Shown: positions 17,032-26,782 of the stretch, one piece after another
Layout of the letters: each line of letters opens with the position of its first letter
Position numbering within the stretch: the stretch's first letter is position 1
From: Capnocytophaga cynodegmi DSM 19736
GTDB taxonomy: Bacteria > Bacteroidota > Bacteroidia > Flavobacteriales > Flavobacteriaceae
Length of the DNA stretch: 48,370 nt
NCBI RefSeq assembly: GCF_000379185.1
Contig: NZ_KB900712.1
Location: 1 to 48,370 of the forward strand
Direction: 5' to 3'
Position numbers and translations under genes: made by a program
Notes under the pieces: generated by a model
What the model was told of the DNA's origin: nothing
Databases searched by the model: none
What the model saw: only the letters and a program-made list of their open reading frames with translations

Positions 17032-18975
17032 TTAGAAAATCCATCTTTTAAAAGCTTCAATTGCAGCATAATCTGCCATACCTAAATCTCTGTATCGCTT
17101 AGCTGTTTCGCTGTTTCGTGCTTCTGCTCGTTGCCAGAATTCTCGCAAATCATCTCCTTGGAACATAACTCCATCTTTTTGAGATTGATGGAAGAAAATA
17201 GCCTGACGTTTTTTCAGTACCTGCGCAGGGCTCATAGGTACAGCCATCTCAATTTCGTGGATATCCCACTCGTGCCAAGCTCCACGATATAACCAAAGCC
17301 AACAATCTTTCATATAATCTTTTGATTTCATTCGTTTTAACGCTTCAAAGATGGCATCTAAACAAACTTTATGCGTTCCGTGTGGGTCTGCAAGGTCACC
17401 AGCTGCATAAATCTGATGTGGTTTCACTTTTTCAATCAAATCCATAATAATCTGAATATCAGCTTCCCCTAAAGGACTTTTTTTGATAGCCCCTGTTTCA
17501 TAGAAAGGCATATTTAGGAAATGAACTTGATTATCAGGAACTCCCTCGTAACGTGTTGCTGCCAACGATTCGTGACGACGAATGTTTCCTTTCAACATAC
17601 GCACTGGTAAAGTATCTGTCTCGTTAGATTTTTTGTTATTAAGTGCATCTATTATTTCTTGAACAACTTTCACATCTCCTCCATTTTCTTTTACCACATC
17701 TTTGAACACTTCTGCAAATTTCAGAGCTTCGTGGTCAGAAACAGCAATATTTCCTGAAGTTTGATAAGCAATATGTACTTCGTGACCTTGTGATACAAGC
17801 CGGTCAAAAGTTCCTCCCATTGAAATCACATCATCATCAGGGTGTGGACTGAAAATGATAACACGTTTTTTATGAGGATATTCACGTTCCGGACGATGCG
17901 AATCATCTGCATTTGGTTTTCCTCCTGGCCATCCTGTAATTGTGTGCTGTAATCTGTTAAACATTGCAATATTCAAATCGTAAGCAGGTCCTGATTCAGC
18001 TAACAATTTTGACATACCATTTTCGTTATAATCCTTATCGGTAAGTTTCAAAATTGTTTTTCCAAGATGCTCACATAGCCAAACAATAGCTTTGGCTTTT
18101 AAATCTTCATCCCAATCACAATCTGTTACTAACCAAGGAGTTTTGATACGTGTAAGTTGTGCAGAAGCCTCCGTGTCCATTACAAATGTAGCACTATCGT
18201 GTTCTTGCAAGTATGTCGCAGGAACTTCAGAGGAGATTTCTCCTTCAATAGCTCGTTTTACAATACTAGCCTTATTACTTCCCCAAGCTAATAACACAAT
18301 TCTTCGAGCTTTCATAACCGTTCTTACTCCCATCGTAATAGCCTGTTCTGGAACGTTCGCTATTCCGTGGAAAGCTCCTGAGGCATCAGCTCGTGTAATA
18401 TGGTCTAAAGTGATGATACGAGTTCCAGAATTTCGGTGTGAACCTGGCTCATTAAAGCCTATATGCCCAGTTCTACCAATTCCTAAAAGTTGGAAATCTA
18501 TTCCCCCACATTCCTTGATTTTTTTATCATAATTCAAACAATATTCCACCAACTCTTCTCTTGGAACCATTCCGTCTGGAATATTGATATTTTCCTTTGG
18601 AATATCAATATGGTTAAATAAATGTTCGTGCATAAAATACCAATAACTTTGTACGTCATCCTTTTTCATAGGATAATATTCGTCTAAGTTAAAAGTAATC
18701 ACATTTTTAAAGCTAAGTCCTTCCTCCTTGTGTAAACGTACTAATTCATCATATACTTTAATTGGAGACGACCCTGTAGCCAACCCTAGCACACACGTTT
18801 TTCCTTCTGCTTGTTTGCTTCTAATCAAATCTGCTATTTCGTGAGCAACAGCAATAGATGCTTCCACCGAATCAGAAAAGATAACATTATGGATTTTTTC
18901 AAAACGTGTGTCTTCGAACAATCCCGCTGGTTGATGCTGAATAGATTGTCCATTTTTTTGGATAGTTGTACTCAT
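17032..18975 (-). CDS. nagB: Glucosamine-6-phosphate deaminase fused to a PIG-L/LmbE deacetylase-like domain
   Basis: 647 residues with two domains. Residues about 35-300 are a NagB domain: LGLATGSSP phosphate loop, FNLDEYY with the catalytic Asp, and LGIGRTGHIGFNEPGS. It converts glucosamine-6-phosphate to fructose-6-phosphate and ammonia, opening amino sugar catabolism. Residues about 370-560 are a PIG-L/LmbE domain with the zinc motif PHPDDD (377-382) and a later DLADPHGTHKVC segment supplying a further His, as in N-acetylglucosaminyl deacetylases. The fusion has the length seen in other Bacteroidetes NagB proteins. Whether the second domain deacetylates a substrate is unproven. It has its own promoter at 19019-19026. 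Confidence 0.92.
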   Translation of the reverse strand: MSTTIQKNGQSIQHQPAGLFEDTRFEKIHNVIFSDSVEASIAVAHEIADLIRSKQAEGKTCVLGLATGSSPIKVYDELVRLHKEEGLSFKNVITFNLDEYYPMKKDDVQSYWYFMHEHLFNHIDIPKENINIPDGMVPREELVEYCLNYDKKIKECGGIDFQLLGIGRTGHIGFNEPGSHRNSGTRIITLDHITRADASGAFHGIANVPEQAITMGVRTVMKARRIVLLAWGSNKASIVKRAIEGEISSEVPATYLQEHDSATFVMDTEASAQLTRIKTPWLVTDCDWDEDLKAKAIVWLCEHLGKTILKLTDKDYNENGMSKLLAESGPAYDLNIAMFNRLQHTITGWPGGKPNADDSHRPEREYPHKKRVIIFSPHPDDDVISMGGTFDRLVSQGHEVHIAYQTSGNIAVSDHEALKFAEVFKDVVKENGGDVKVVQEIIDALNNKKSNETDTLPVRMLKGNIRRHESLAATRYEGVPDNQVHFLNMPFYETGAIKKSPLGEADIQIIMDLIEKVKPHQIYAAGDLADPHGTHKVCLDAIFEALKRMKSKDYMKDCWLWLYRGAWHEWDIHEIEMAVPMSPAQVLKKRQAIFFHQSQKDGVMFQGDDLREFWQRAEARNSETAKRYRDLGMADYAAIEAFKRWIF

Positions 18976-19018
18976 CTTTATTTTTTTTGGTTGTATTTAT
19001 CTTGTCTTAAAACGAGGT

Positions 19019-19026
19019 CAAAGGTA
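19019..19026 (-). promoter_or_regulatory. -7 promoter element (TACCTTTG) for nagB
   Basis: Exact TAnnTTTG on the minus strand, 43 bases before the nagB start at 18975. Confidence 0.6.
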
Positions 19027-19165
19027 CGAAATTATTTACAGATACGAGCAAAAAAAGCAAGATTTTATTTTTGAAAAATTAGGTAAGAAAGCAGCTAAAA
19101 GTTCAATTTAAAACCCTTTTTGAATAAATTATTCTTATTTTTCTTTTTTCGTAATTATTTTTTTG

Positions 19166-19173
19166 TATATTTG
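19166..19173 (+). promoter_or_regulatory. -7 promoter element (TATATTTG) for the OmpA-type gene
   Basis: Exact TAnnTTTG 29 bases before the ATG at 19203, in a very AT-rich leader of the sort seen at highly expressed Bacteroidetes outer-membrane genes. Confidence 0.6.
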
Positions 19174-19202
19174 CAAAAATATTTAATTGTAATAATTTAT
19201 TT

Positions 19203-20348
19203 ATGAAAAAAATTATTTTATCTGCAATGGCAATCGGAGTTGCTTTCATTGCTTCTGCACAAGAAAAAGGACTTAGCCAAAGTAAATTTTTTGACAATTG
19301 GCAAATAGGAACAAATGTAGGTGGCTATTTACCTACTAAAGGTTATGATTTGATTGAAGATGTACGTTTCAATTTTGGGGCTGAATTAAGCAAACAAATC
19401 TCTCCTGTATTCCGATTGGGTTTTGATGCAAATGCTTACCTAAACGGAAACTGGCACGGAAGAAACCCTCTTGTTATTGAACACACAAACGTAGCTGTTA
19501 TTGGGGCACTTAACTTGAACAATCTCTTCGCTGGTTACAAAGGGGAACCTCGTAAATTTGAAATTGAAGCTTTTGCAGGACCAGGGTGGATGCATCATTT
19601 TGTTAAAGGAGACAATAACAACTTCAACTCTATGACAACCAAATTTGGAGCTAACTTTATGTACAATTTTGGAGCTAATAAAGCTTGGGCTGTTAAATTA
19701 ACTCCTTCTATTCTTTATTTAATAGATACGCCAAGTTCTGATGCAGCTAATAGCCTTAATATCAATAGCTCTTTATCACAAGTTAACGTAGGGATTGTAT
19801 ATCGTTTTAAAGGAAGTAATGGTGCTCATCACTTGACTACGATTGAAGGCAGAAACCAAGCTGAAATTGATCAATTAAACAAAAATATCAGCAGTTTGCA
19901 AAATCAAGTAAGTAACAAAGAAAGTGAAATAAGCAGTGCTCAACAACGCATCTCTCAACTTGAAAGAGAATTGGAAGAGGCTAAAAACCAAAAACCTGAA
20001 GTACAAACAGTTACAAAAACAAAACAAACTTTGGAGTCTGTTGTTACTTTTGGAGTAGGAAAATCAACAGTTGATGCTTCTCAATTACCTAATGTTGAGC
20101 GTATTGCAACTTATCTTAAAAAGTATCCTAATAGCCGTGTAGTTATCAAAGGATTTGCTTCTCCAGAAGGAAATGAAGAGAAAAACATAGCATTGGCTAA
20201 CGCTCGTGCAGAATCTGTTAAAAAAGTCCTTATTGCTCGTTACAAAATTGATGCTAATCGTATTGTAGCTCAAGGAAACGGAATTGGCGATATGTTCTCA
20301 GAACCTGAATGGAACAGAGTAAGTATCGCTACTATAGAAGGAAAATAA
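19203..20348 (+). CDS. OmpA-family outer-membrane protein with coiled coil
   Basis: 381 residues. Signal peptide (cleavage near ASAQ, residue 20), an eight-stranded beta-barrel-like domain (about 25-205), a coiled coil (about 215-265, with heptads in IDQLNKNISSLQNQVSNKE) and a C-terminal OmpA peptidoglycan-binding domain (about 275-378). That domain carries the motif GFASPEGNEEKNIALANARAESVK and a closing NRVSI, which corresponds to the usual N-R-V-E/S. It should tie the outer membrane to peptidoglycan. Flanked by its own promoter and a strong terminator, so monocistronic. A second OmpA-type gene of different barrel sequence lies at 26783-27964. Confidence 0.9.
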   Translation: MKKIILSAMAIGVAFIASAQEKGLSQSKFFDNWQIGTNVGGYLPTKGYDLIEDVRFNFGAELSKQISPVFRLGFDANAYLNGNWHGRNPLVIEHTNVAVIGALNLNNLFAGYKGEPRKFEIEAFAGPGWMHHFVKGDNNNFNSMTTKFGANFMYNFGANKAWAVKLTPSILYLIDTPSSDAANSLNINSSLSQVNVGIVYRFKGSNGAHHLTTIEGRNQAEIDQLNKNISSLQNQVSNKESEISSAQQRISQLERELEEAKNQKPEVQTVTKTKQTLESVVTFGVGKSTVDASQLPNVERIATYLKKYPNSRVVIKGFASPEGNEEKNIALANARAESVKKVLIARYKIDANRIVAQGNGIGDMFSEPEWNRVSIATIEGK

Positions 20349-20369
20349 CATTCTTCTATTCAAAATAAA

Positions 20370-20402
20370 AAAAGCCATCGTATACGATACGATGGCTTTT
20401 TT
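20370..20402 (+). terminator. Intrinsic terminator
   Basis: The stem AAAAGCCATCGTA / TACGATGGCTTTT with a short loop and a T run follows the OmpA-type gene. Confidence 0.85.
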
Positions 20403-20477
20403 CTTATCCTTATTTTAATAATTATTTTATTACAAAAAACTCAAAAAAATATTTTTTAAAAATTATTTCACACAAAA

Positions 20478-20509
20478 TTTGTATTTCATAAATTTTTAAA
20501 ATAGGTTTG
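20478..20509 (+). promoter_or_regulatory. Promoter TTTG-N20-TAGGTTTG of fabD
   Basis: TTTG at 20478-20481 and TAGGTTTG at 20502-20509, with exactly 20 bases between. Both elements match the Bacteroidetes housekeeping promoter. The fabD start is 25 bases downstream. Confidence 0.68.
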
Positions 20510-20533
20510 TAAAAATTAAAATTTAACTGAATT

Positions 20534-21412
20534 ATGAAAGCATATATTTTTCCTGGTCAGGGGGCACAATTTGTAGGAATGGGACGCAATTTGTTCGAAA
20601 ATTCAAATAAGGCAAAAGATTTATTCGAACAGGCAAATCAGATTTTAGGATTTTCCATTACAGAAATTATGTTCAATGGCACTGATGAAGATTTAAAACA
20701 AACAAAAGTTACACAACCCGCTATTTTCCTTCACTCAGTAATTTTGAGTAAAGTTTTGGGAGAATCCTTTCAACCCAAAATGGTTGCGGGACATTCATTA
20801 GGCGAATTTTCGGCATTAGTTGCCAATCAAACGCTTTCTTTTGAAGACGGGCTTCAATTGGTTTACAAAAGGGCAATGGCTATGCAAAAAGCCTGTGAAT
20901 TACAACCAGGAACAATGGCTGCAGTTTTAGGTTTGGAAGATACTGTTGTTGAAGATATTTGCAAAAAAATTGATGGAATTGTCACTCCTGCAAACTACAA
21001 TTGCCCAGGTCAGTTGGTAATTTCTGGAGAACTTGGTGCTGTTGAAAAAGCTTGTGAAGCGATGAAAAATGCAGGAGCCAAACGAGCATTAATCTTACCC
21101 GTGGGTGGTGCTTTTCATTCCGTTTTGATGAAACCAGCGGAAGAAGAATTGGCAAAAGCTATTGAAAACACACATTTCAATAAGCCTATATGCCCTATAT
21201 ATCAGAATGTTACCACGACGGCAGTTAATGACCCTGATGAAATCAAGAGAAATTTAATCAACCAGCTTACGGCTCCAGTGAAATGGACACAAAGTGTACA
21301 ACAAATGATTCAAGATGGAGCTTCGGAATTTATAGAAGTTGGTCCTGGAAAGGTATTACAAGGTTTAGTTAAGAAAATTAATAAGGAAGCAATTGTAAGT
21401 TCAGCAGAGTAA
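20534..21412 (+). CDS. fabD: Malonyl-CoA:ACP transacylase
   Basis: 292 residues. It moves malonate from CoA to acyl carrier protein at the start of fatty acid elongation. The N-terminal GQGAQFVGMG and the nucleophile motif GHSLGEFSAL with Ser88 are diagnostic, and the catalytic His lies in the later GGAFHSVLM segment. Full length. No other fab gene is adjacent, so fabD is isolated from the usual fab cluster. It ends before a hairpin at 21432-21470 that overlaps the promoter of the ABC transporter genes. Confidence 0.95.
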   Translation: MKAYIFPGQGAQFVGMGRNLFENSNKAKDLFEQANQILGFSITEIMFNGTDEDLKQTKVTQPAIFLHSVILSKVLGESFQPKMVAGHSLGEFSALVANQTLSFEDGLQLVYKRAMAMQKACELQPGTMAAVLGLEDTVVEDICKKIDGIVTPANYNCPGQLVISGELGAVEKACEAMKNAGAKRALILPVGGAFHSVLMKPAEEELAKAIENTHFNKPICPIYQNVTTTAVNDPDEIKRNLINQLTAPVKWTQSVQQMIQDGASEFIEVGPGKVLQGLVKKINKEAIVSSAE

Positions 21413-21431
21413 TTTGATTATCAACATAATT

Positions 21432-21475
21432 CAAAGTTAAGGTGATTAAAAATAAATTACTTTAACTTTGACTTT
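21432..21475 (+). terminator. Terminator-like hairpin after fabD containing the next promoter
   Basis: CAAAGTTAAGGTGA pairs imperfectly with TTACTTTAACTTTG across a loop of AT-rich bases, followed by ACTTTTTC. The right arm contains the -7 box of the ABC operon. Confidence 0.5.
21463..21470 (+). promoter_or_regulatory. -7 promoter element (TAACTTTG) for the ABC exporter genes
   Basis: Exact TAnnTTTG 35 bases before the start at 21506, lying inside the right arm of the hairpin after fabD. Confidence 0.55.
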
Positions 21476-21505
21476 TTCAAATCCTTTTTTTCATCAACTA
21501 TAAAT

Positions 21506-22405
21506 ATGGAAACAATTTTAGAAGTAAGTAATTTATCAAAAAATTTTGGAGGATTCAGAGCGGTGGATAATATTTCGTTCAGAATTGAAAAAGGCAATGT
21601 TTATGGGCTACTAGGACCAAACGGAAGCGGAAAATCAACCACTTTAGGAATGATTCTCAATGTTGTAAACGTAACTTCTGGAACTTACCAATGGTTCAAC
21701 GGGAATGTTTCTAATCAACAGGCTCTTAAAAGAATAGGTGCAATTATTGAACGTCCAAATTTCTACCCATATATGTCAGCTTACGAAAATTTAAAATTGG
21801 TTTGTAAAATCAAAGAAATTTCTACTGACAAAATTGACAATAAATTAAAACTTGTAGGCTTATGGGAATATAAAGATCGTAAATTCAGAGCTTTTTCATT
21901 AGGAATGAAACAACGTTTGGCAATAGCTTCTGCTTTGCTTAACGACCCCGAAATACTAATTCTGGACGAACCCACCAACGGTCTCGACCCACAGGGAATA
22001 CATAAAATCAGAGAATTAATACAATATATTGCATCACAAGGAGTTACTGTACTTCTGGCTTCACATTTACTGGACGAAGTTGAAAAAGTATGTTCACACG
22101 TAATTGTTTTACGGCAAGGAAAAATGCTCTATAATGGACGTGTTGATGAAATCATAAATAATAATGGTTTTATTGAATTATCTTCTCAAAATAACGAAGA
22201 ATTACTTCTTTTTTTAAGAAACAATCCTAATTTCAGTAAAGTTATTTTAGAAAATAACATTGTCAAAGTTTTTCCGAATACTGATTTAAGTACTGCAGAA
22301 TTAAACAAATTACTTTTTGACAAAGGTTTTCTACTTTCACATTTAGTAAGAAAAAAAGAAAGCCTTGAAAATCAATTCTTAAAGTTAACCAACAACCTAA
22401 ATTAA
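21506..22405 (+). CDS. ABC transporter ATP-binding protein
   Basis: 299 residues. Walker A GPNGSGKST (37-45), Q-loop region after IGAIIERPNF, the signature FSLGMKQR (near 131), Walker B with ILILDEPTNGLDP (D154, E155) and the switch His in LLASHLL. The C-terminal 80 residues are a variable extension. It resembles the drug-, bacitracin- or lantibiotic-type (CcmA/BcrA-like) exporters and pairs with the permease gene that starts 5 bases later. The transported compound is unknown. Confidence 0.92.
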   Translation: METILEVSNLSKNFGGFRAVDNISFRIEKGNVYGLLGPNGSGKSTTLGMILNVVNVTSGTYQWFNGNVSNQQALKRIGAIIERPNFYPYMSAYENLKLVCKIKEISTDKIDNKLKLVGLWEYKDRKFRAFSLGMKQRLAIASALLNDPEILILDEPTNGLDPQGIHKIRELIQYIASQGVTVLLASHLLDEVEKVCSHVIVLRQGKMLYNGRVDEIINNNGFIELSSQNNEELLLFLRNNPNFSKVILENNIVKVFPNTDLSTAELNKLLFDKGFLLSHLVRKKESLENQFLKLTNNLN

Positions 22406-22410
22406 ACATT

Positions 22411-23235
22411 ATGTTACGATTATTACAAATTGAACTTATTAAAATCTGGAATAACAAAAGTAGCCGATTTTTAATGTTTTCTTATTTTGGGTTACTAATG
22501 TTTCTTTTTTTGTTTTCAATGGTGAAAATTGATTTCGGTGGTTTTGAATTTCATCTAGCAAAGCAAGGAATTTTTGACTTTCCATATATCTGGCATTTCA
22601 ACACATATGTTGCCGATTACTTCAAATTATTTTTGGCGATTGTTATCGTGTCGATGATTGCCAATGAATATAGCAATAAAACACTGAAACAAAACCTCAT
22701 AGATGGATTAAGCAAAAAAGAATTTGTTCTTTCAAAATTTCTTACTACAGTCCTATTCGCTTTAGTTTCAACCGCTATGGTTTTTATTATTTCGATGATT
22801 TTAGGACTTATATATTCAAGTTTTGATGAAATAGGAATTATTTTCTCACAAATGGAATTTCTTCCTGCTTATTTTCTGAAATTAGTTGGTTTCTTTAGTA
22901 TTTGTCTATTTTTTGCAGTATTAACGAAAAAATCTGCATTTTCTTTAGGTTTTTTGGTGCTTTGGAGTATTGTAGAAACCATCATTTCTGGTATTTCTTC
23001 GTATAATGATGGTAAATTAGATTTTCTTGTTCGTTTGCTTCCGTTAAAGTCTATGGGTAGCCTCATCAAAGAGCCTTTTACTAGAATGTCAGGAGTGAGA
23101 ACAGCAGCAAATCAGGTTGGTGTGGAGTTAAATGCAGAATATGGGGTCAGCTTAACAGATATTACGATAACTTCCGTTTGGATTATTATTTTTATTTATT
23201 TTTCATATTATTTGATAAAAAGAAGAGATTTATAA
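22411..23235 (+). CDS. ABC-2 type transporter permease
   Basis: 274 residues with about six predicted membrane helices, the first near residues 20-40. The order of long loop after helix 1, then a run of five helices, and the ANEYSNKTLKQNLIDGLSKKEF segment, similar to the coupling region of ABC-2 permeases, fit the BcrB/NatB-like class. It follows the ATPase gene by 5 bases and completes a two-gene exporter. A strong terminator follows. The substrate is unknown. Confidence 0.87.
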   Translation: MLRLLQIELIKIWNNKSSRFLMFSYFGLLMFLFLFSMVKIDFGGFEFHLAKQGIFDFPYIWHFNTYVADYFKLFLAIVIVSMIANEYSNKTLKQNLIDGLSKKEFVLSKFLTTVLFALVSTAMVFIISMILGLIYSSFDEIGIIFSQMEFLPAYFLKLVGFFSICLFFAVLTKKSAFSLGFLVLWSIVETIISGISSYNDGKLDFLVRLLPLKSMGSLIKEPFTRMSGVRTAANQVGVELNAEYGVSLTDITITSVWIIIFIYFSYYLIKRRDL

Positions 23236-23236
23236 G

Positions 23237-23278
23237 AAAAAGAGACGTAAATATGTAGATTTTACGTCTCTTTTTTTT
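23237..23278. terminator. Bidirectional intrinsic terminator
   Basis: The stem AAAAAGAGACGTAAA / TTTACGTCTCTTTTT is flanked by A and T runs, between the convergent ABC permease and lipA genes. Confidence 0.85.
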
Positions 23279-23281
23279 ATT

Positions 23282-24166
23282 TTATAAAATATGTTTATGA
23301 GCTCTGTAAGATGAACGAACCAAAGCACCACTTTCAACGTGTCGGAAACCTAACGACTCCCCTATTTCTTTATATTTGGCAAATTGTTCTGGCGTAACAA
23401 ACTGCTTAACAGGCAAATGTCTTTTAGATGGTTGTAAATACTGACCAATAGTAAGCACATCTAAGTTTACCGCTTTCAAATCGTGAAGTGTTTCTATAAC
23501 TTCTTCCTCCGTTTCACCAAGTCCGAGCATTATCCCTGACTTTGTGCGTTTTGCCCCATTTTCTTTCAAATATTTCAAAACTCCTAAACTTCGGTCATAC
23601 TTTGCTTGAATGCGAACTTCTCTTGTCAAGCGACGAACAGTTTCCATATTATGTGAAATTACTTCTGGAGAAACTTTCAGGATACGATCTAAATGCCTTT
23701 CTATCCCTTGAAAATCAGGAATAAGTGTCTCTAAAGTAGTTTCAGGATTCATTCGGCGAATGGCACTCACCGTTTCAGCCCATATTATGCTTCCCATATC
23801 TTTCAAATCATCACGATCAACCGAAGTTATCACAGCGTGTTTAATGTTCATAAGTTTGATGGAACGAGCCACTTTTTCAGGTTCTTCCCAATCCAAACCC
23901 TCAGGACGTCCTGTTTTCACTCCACAAAATCCACAGGAACGCGTACAAATATTCCCTAAAATCATAAACGTAGCCGTACCCTCTCCCCAACATTCGCCCA
24001 TATTTGGACAACTTCCCGAGGTACAAATTGTATGGAGATTATATTTATCAACTACATTTCTAAGCTCTGTATATTTCTTCCCAGTTGGTAATTTTACACG
24101 AATCCATTTTGGTTTGCCTTTCGGAGGAAAAACATTTTTCTCCATTGTAGCATTTTCAATACTCAT
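23282..24166 (-). CDS. lipA: Lipoyl synthase
   Basis: 294 residues, a radical SAM enzyme that inserts two sulfurs into octanoyl-protein to form lipoyl cofactors of 2-oxoacid dehydrogenases and the glycine cleavage system. Two cluster motifs are visible: C48, C53 and C59 in [12 protein letters not shown] for the auxiliary [4Fe-4S] cluster, and C74, C78 and C81 in CTRSCGFC for the SAM cluster. The C-terminal serine ligand of the auxiliary cluster is likely in the closing VRSSYRAHK. The start at 24166 is 27 bases from its promoter. No lipB is adjacent. Confidence 0.96.
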   Translation of the reverse strand: MSIENATMEKNVFPPKGKPKWIRVKLPTGKKYTELRNVVDKYNLHTICTSGSCPNMGECWGEGTATFMILGNICTRSCGFCGVKTGRPEGLDWEEPEKVARSIKLMNIKHAVITSVDRDDLKDMGSIIWAETVSAIRRMNPETTLETLIPDFQGIERHLDRILKVSPEVISHNMETVRRLTREVRIQAKYDRSLGVLKYLKENGAKRTKSGIMLGLGETEEEVIETLHDLKAVNLDVLTIGQYLQPSKRHLPVKQFVTPEQFAKYKEIGESLGFRHVESGALVRSSYRAHKHIL

Positions 24167-24192
24167 AATCTATATTGCTTGTAAATGATCCC

Positions 24193-24200
24193 CAAAGGTA
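24193..24200 (-). promoter_or_regulatory. -7 promoter element (TACCTTTG) for lipA
   Basis: Exact TAnnTTTG on the minus strand between the GH95 stop and lipA, so lipA is transcribed independently of the upstream GH95 gene. Confidence 0.6.
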
Positions 24201-24225
24201 CAGCTTTTTTCTGAAATAGCAATAT

Positions 24226-26655
24226 CTATTTAACTATGTATTTAGCCCCTTTTATTGTCCTAAACTCAACTTCTCTATCTTTCTTTTGTTTTTTAACAAC
24301 ACATTTCCCAGCACGATAAATACTCTTTCCTGCAGGAAGAAATACTTTACACTTATGTCCATTTAAGGAAATTATTTCTGCTTGTGTTAGAGAATGATTT
24401 TTCCATAAGAAACTCACTTCAAATCCATTACGAGCTTTCATTCCTTTCATTTCTCCATCTTTCCAATCAGGATGTGTAGGTAATGCTGGTAAAAAACGGA
24501 TTGTATTATTTTTTCCGTGACTTTGTAATAACATTTCGGCAATTCCAGCAACTCCTCCAAAATTACCATCTATTTGGAATGGCGGATGTGCACAGAATAA
24601 ATTCGGATATGTTCCACCAAGTTGACCACTATTTACCTCAGGGCTAACTGGTTTTAGTAATTGTCTTATCAGCATAAGAGCGTGGTTACCATCTTGCAAT
24701 CTTGCCCAAAAGTTGATTTTCCAAGCTCTTGACCAACCGGTTCCCCCATCTCCTCGCATTTGTAACGTTTTTTGTGCTGCTTTGGCAAGTTCTGGCGTAT
24801 CCCAAGGTGTAATTTCATCATAAGGATACAATCCGTATAAATGTGAAACATGACGATGTGTAGGTTCTGCATCATCCCAATCATCAAGCCATTCGTTCAA
24901 ATCTCCATTTTTACCAATAGTGTTCGGAGCTGTATTTTGTATAATATCAATCCAAGATTTATGTTTGTCTTTATCAACATTTAATATCTTGGATGACTTC
25001 AACACATTGGAAAACAACTCTCTAATAATTTGCATATCCATAGTTGGTCCCATACAGGTAAAGCCTGTCTGCTTTTTACCATCTTGCATTTCAGGTAATA
25101 TGTAGGCATTTTCAGGAGAATTCGAGGGAGCCGTCACCCAATATCCCGTTTTAGTATCTTTAATTAGAATGTCTTCAAAAAATTGTGCTGCTCCTTTCAA
25201 AACAGGATAATATTCTTTCAGAAAATCAATATCTTGCGTAAACTTGTAATGTTCCCAGATATGTTCGCAAAGCCAAGCTCCTCCCGTAAGAGTCGATCCC
25301 CAACTTGCTCCCTCACCAGGAGAAGTAAAAAACCAAGGATTGCTAACCACGTGAGCTACCCACCCATTAGCATTATAATACGCCTTTGCCGTCTTCTCTC
25401 CATTAGGAATCAAATTTTTTGTAAAGCGATGTAATGGTTCAGTTAAATCAGATAAATTTGTGGATTCTGCCAACCAATAATTCATTTGCACATTGATATT
25501 CAAATGATAATCCCCATTCCAAGGAGTTTGGTATTCTTCTGCCCACAAACCTTGTAAATTAGCAGGTAACAATCCTTTTCGGGACGAAGAAATTAGTAAA
25601 TATCTACCAAAATTGTAATACAAAACAGGTAGTAAAGCATCTTTTTTCCCTTTATGAAATCTTTCCAAACGTTGTAAAGTAGTCAGTCCTTCTAAATTCG
25701 CATTATTAGGCATTGTCCAACGATTGCGATTGAATATTTTTTGATATTCTTTTTGGCTTTCTATCAAAGATTGATTAAAATTTCTTGTTGATTTGTCAAG
25801 ATATCCTTTTGTTTTAGCCAAAATATCTTCATTGACGAGTTTACCTTCTTCATTATTATAATTAGTTGAGGCGCTTATTCTTAAAACAATTTCTTTAGCA
25901 GCTACAACTCCTATATGTGAAGTTTTTGTCTGTAAAATTCCGTCAGCATACACCTCAACAATAGCTCCAAATTCCATTCCTTTTTCTTCCTCATTAGGAA
26001 GCACCCCTTTCATAACTATCTTATCATCTTTGTAATAAATGGAAGCATTTTCCTTTCTAAAAAGAGAAATATCCAAATCCAAAGGCTCTGTTGCTGAAAA
26101 TTTAATCCACACTAAATCATTAACAAAATCAGCAAAAGCCTCTTGCTGAATTTTATTGCCTTCCCGCTCGAAAGAAGTTCTGGCAATTGCTTTTTCTACA
26201 TCAAGGACACGCTTGTAATTTGTTGTAGGAGCTTCTGATTTCCAATCAATTTTAAGCTCTCCTAAAATTTGATAACAACCATAGTGGCAATTTGCTCCTC
26301 TGCCGAAACAAGTTCCCTTTCCTTTAGCAACAAAATGTTTTTGTAATATTTGTTGAGCTTCCAGATTTTTACCTTTTAAGAGTAAATCTTGAATTTCCTT
26401 CAAGTAAGAATGTGCCTGAGGATTATCACCTTCTTGAGCACCTCCTGACCAAAGTGAAATTTCATTCAACACAATTTTCTCAATGTCAGTTCTACCAAAA
26501 ATCATAGCTCCCAGCCGTCCATTTCCTATAGGTAGACTTTCTGTGAAATAATCTGCTGGTTTATCAAATACGACAGAAACGTCCTGATTTTGAGCTTTTA
26601 TCCCTAATGTAAAACAGCTCAGCAACAATAAAATAAGTAAGGTTGGTTTGTTCAT
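24226..26655 (-). CDS. Glycoside hydrolase family 95 (alpha-L-fucosidase or alpha-L-galactosidase)
   Basis: 809 residues. A signal peptide (to about residue 21, IKAQ) is followed by the GH95 N-terminal beta domain ([23 protein letters not shown]) and the helical barrel. Key residues: the Asn pair in [11 protein letters not shown] (about 383-393), the Glu in APSNSPEN (about 511), and the Asp in QIDGNFGG. These correspond to the inverting catalytic set of Bifidobacterium AfcA. Family knowledge: it removes terminal alpha-1,2-linked fucose (or L-galactose) from host glycans or plant polymers. It is an orphan, with no SusC/SusD pair or regulator nearby. No lipobox, so it is probably periplasmic. 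No clear promoter is visible upstream. Confidence 0.92.
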   Translation of the reverse strand: MNKPTLLILLLLSCFTLGIKAQNQDVSVVFDKPADYFTESLPIGNGRLGAMIFGRTDIEKIVLNEISLWSGGAQEGDNPQAHSYLKEIQDLLLKGKNLEAQQILQKHFVAKGKGTCFGRGANCHYGCYQILGELKIDWKSEAPTTNYKRVLDVEKAIARTSFEREGNKIQQEAFADFVNDLVWIKFSATEPLDLDISLFRKENASIYYKDDKIVMKGVLPNEEEKGMEFGAIVEVYADGILQTKTSHIGVVAAKEIVLRISASTNYNNEEGKLVNEDILAKTKGYLDKSTRNFNQSLIESQKEYQKIFNRNRWTMPNNANLEGLTTLQRLERFHKGKKDALLPVLYYNFGRYLLISSSRKGLLPANLQGLWAEEYQTPWNGDYHLNINVQMNYWLAESTNLSDLTEPLHRFTKNLIPNGEKTAKAYYNANGWVAHVVSNPWFFTSPGEGASWGSTLTGGAWLCEHIWEHYKFTQDIDFLKEYYPVLKGAAQFFEDILIKDTKTGYWVTAPSNSPENAYILPEMQDGKKQTGFTCMGPTMDMQIIRELFSNVLKSSKILNVDKDKHKSWIDIIQNTAPNTIGKNGDLNEWLDDWDDAEPTHRHVSHLYGLYPYDEITPWDTPELAKAAQKTLQMRGDGGTGWSRAWKINFWARLQDGNHALMLIRQLLKPVSPEVNSGQLGGTYPNLFCAHPPFQIDGNFGGVAGIAEMLLQSHGKNNTIRFLPALPTHPDWKDGEMKGMKARNGFEVSFLWKNHSLTQAEIISLNGHKCKVFLPAGKSIYRAGKCVVKKQKKDREVEFRTIKGAKYIVK

Positions 26656-26719
26656 AGAAAAAATAATTTTAAAACTTTTTATAATCTATTTTCAATAAAA
26701 CTATCAAGTATTTATCAAG

Positions 26720-26752
26720 CAAAAATCCTAAGAAAATTATTTCTTAGGATCT
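26720..26752 (-). terminator. Intrinsic terminator of the OmpA-type gene
   Basis: On the minus strand the stem ATCCTAAGAA / TTCTTAGGAT is followed by a T run (the plus strand shows AAAAATCCTAAG). It stops the OmpA-type transcript before the GH95 gene. Confidence 0.8.
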
Positions 26753-26782
26753 TAAAAAGTAACATATATGGCTATGTTTTAT

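Noticed and set aside
17032-18975. Possible bacillithiol deacetylase role for the PIG-L domain
   Set aside because: The domain motif would fit BshB-like enzymes, but fusion to NagB and the absence of bshA/bshC nearby favour amino sugar metabolism.
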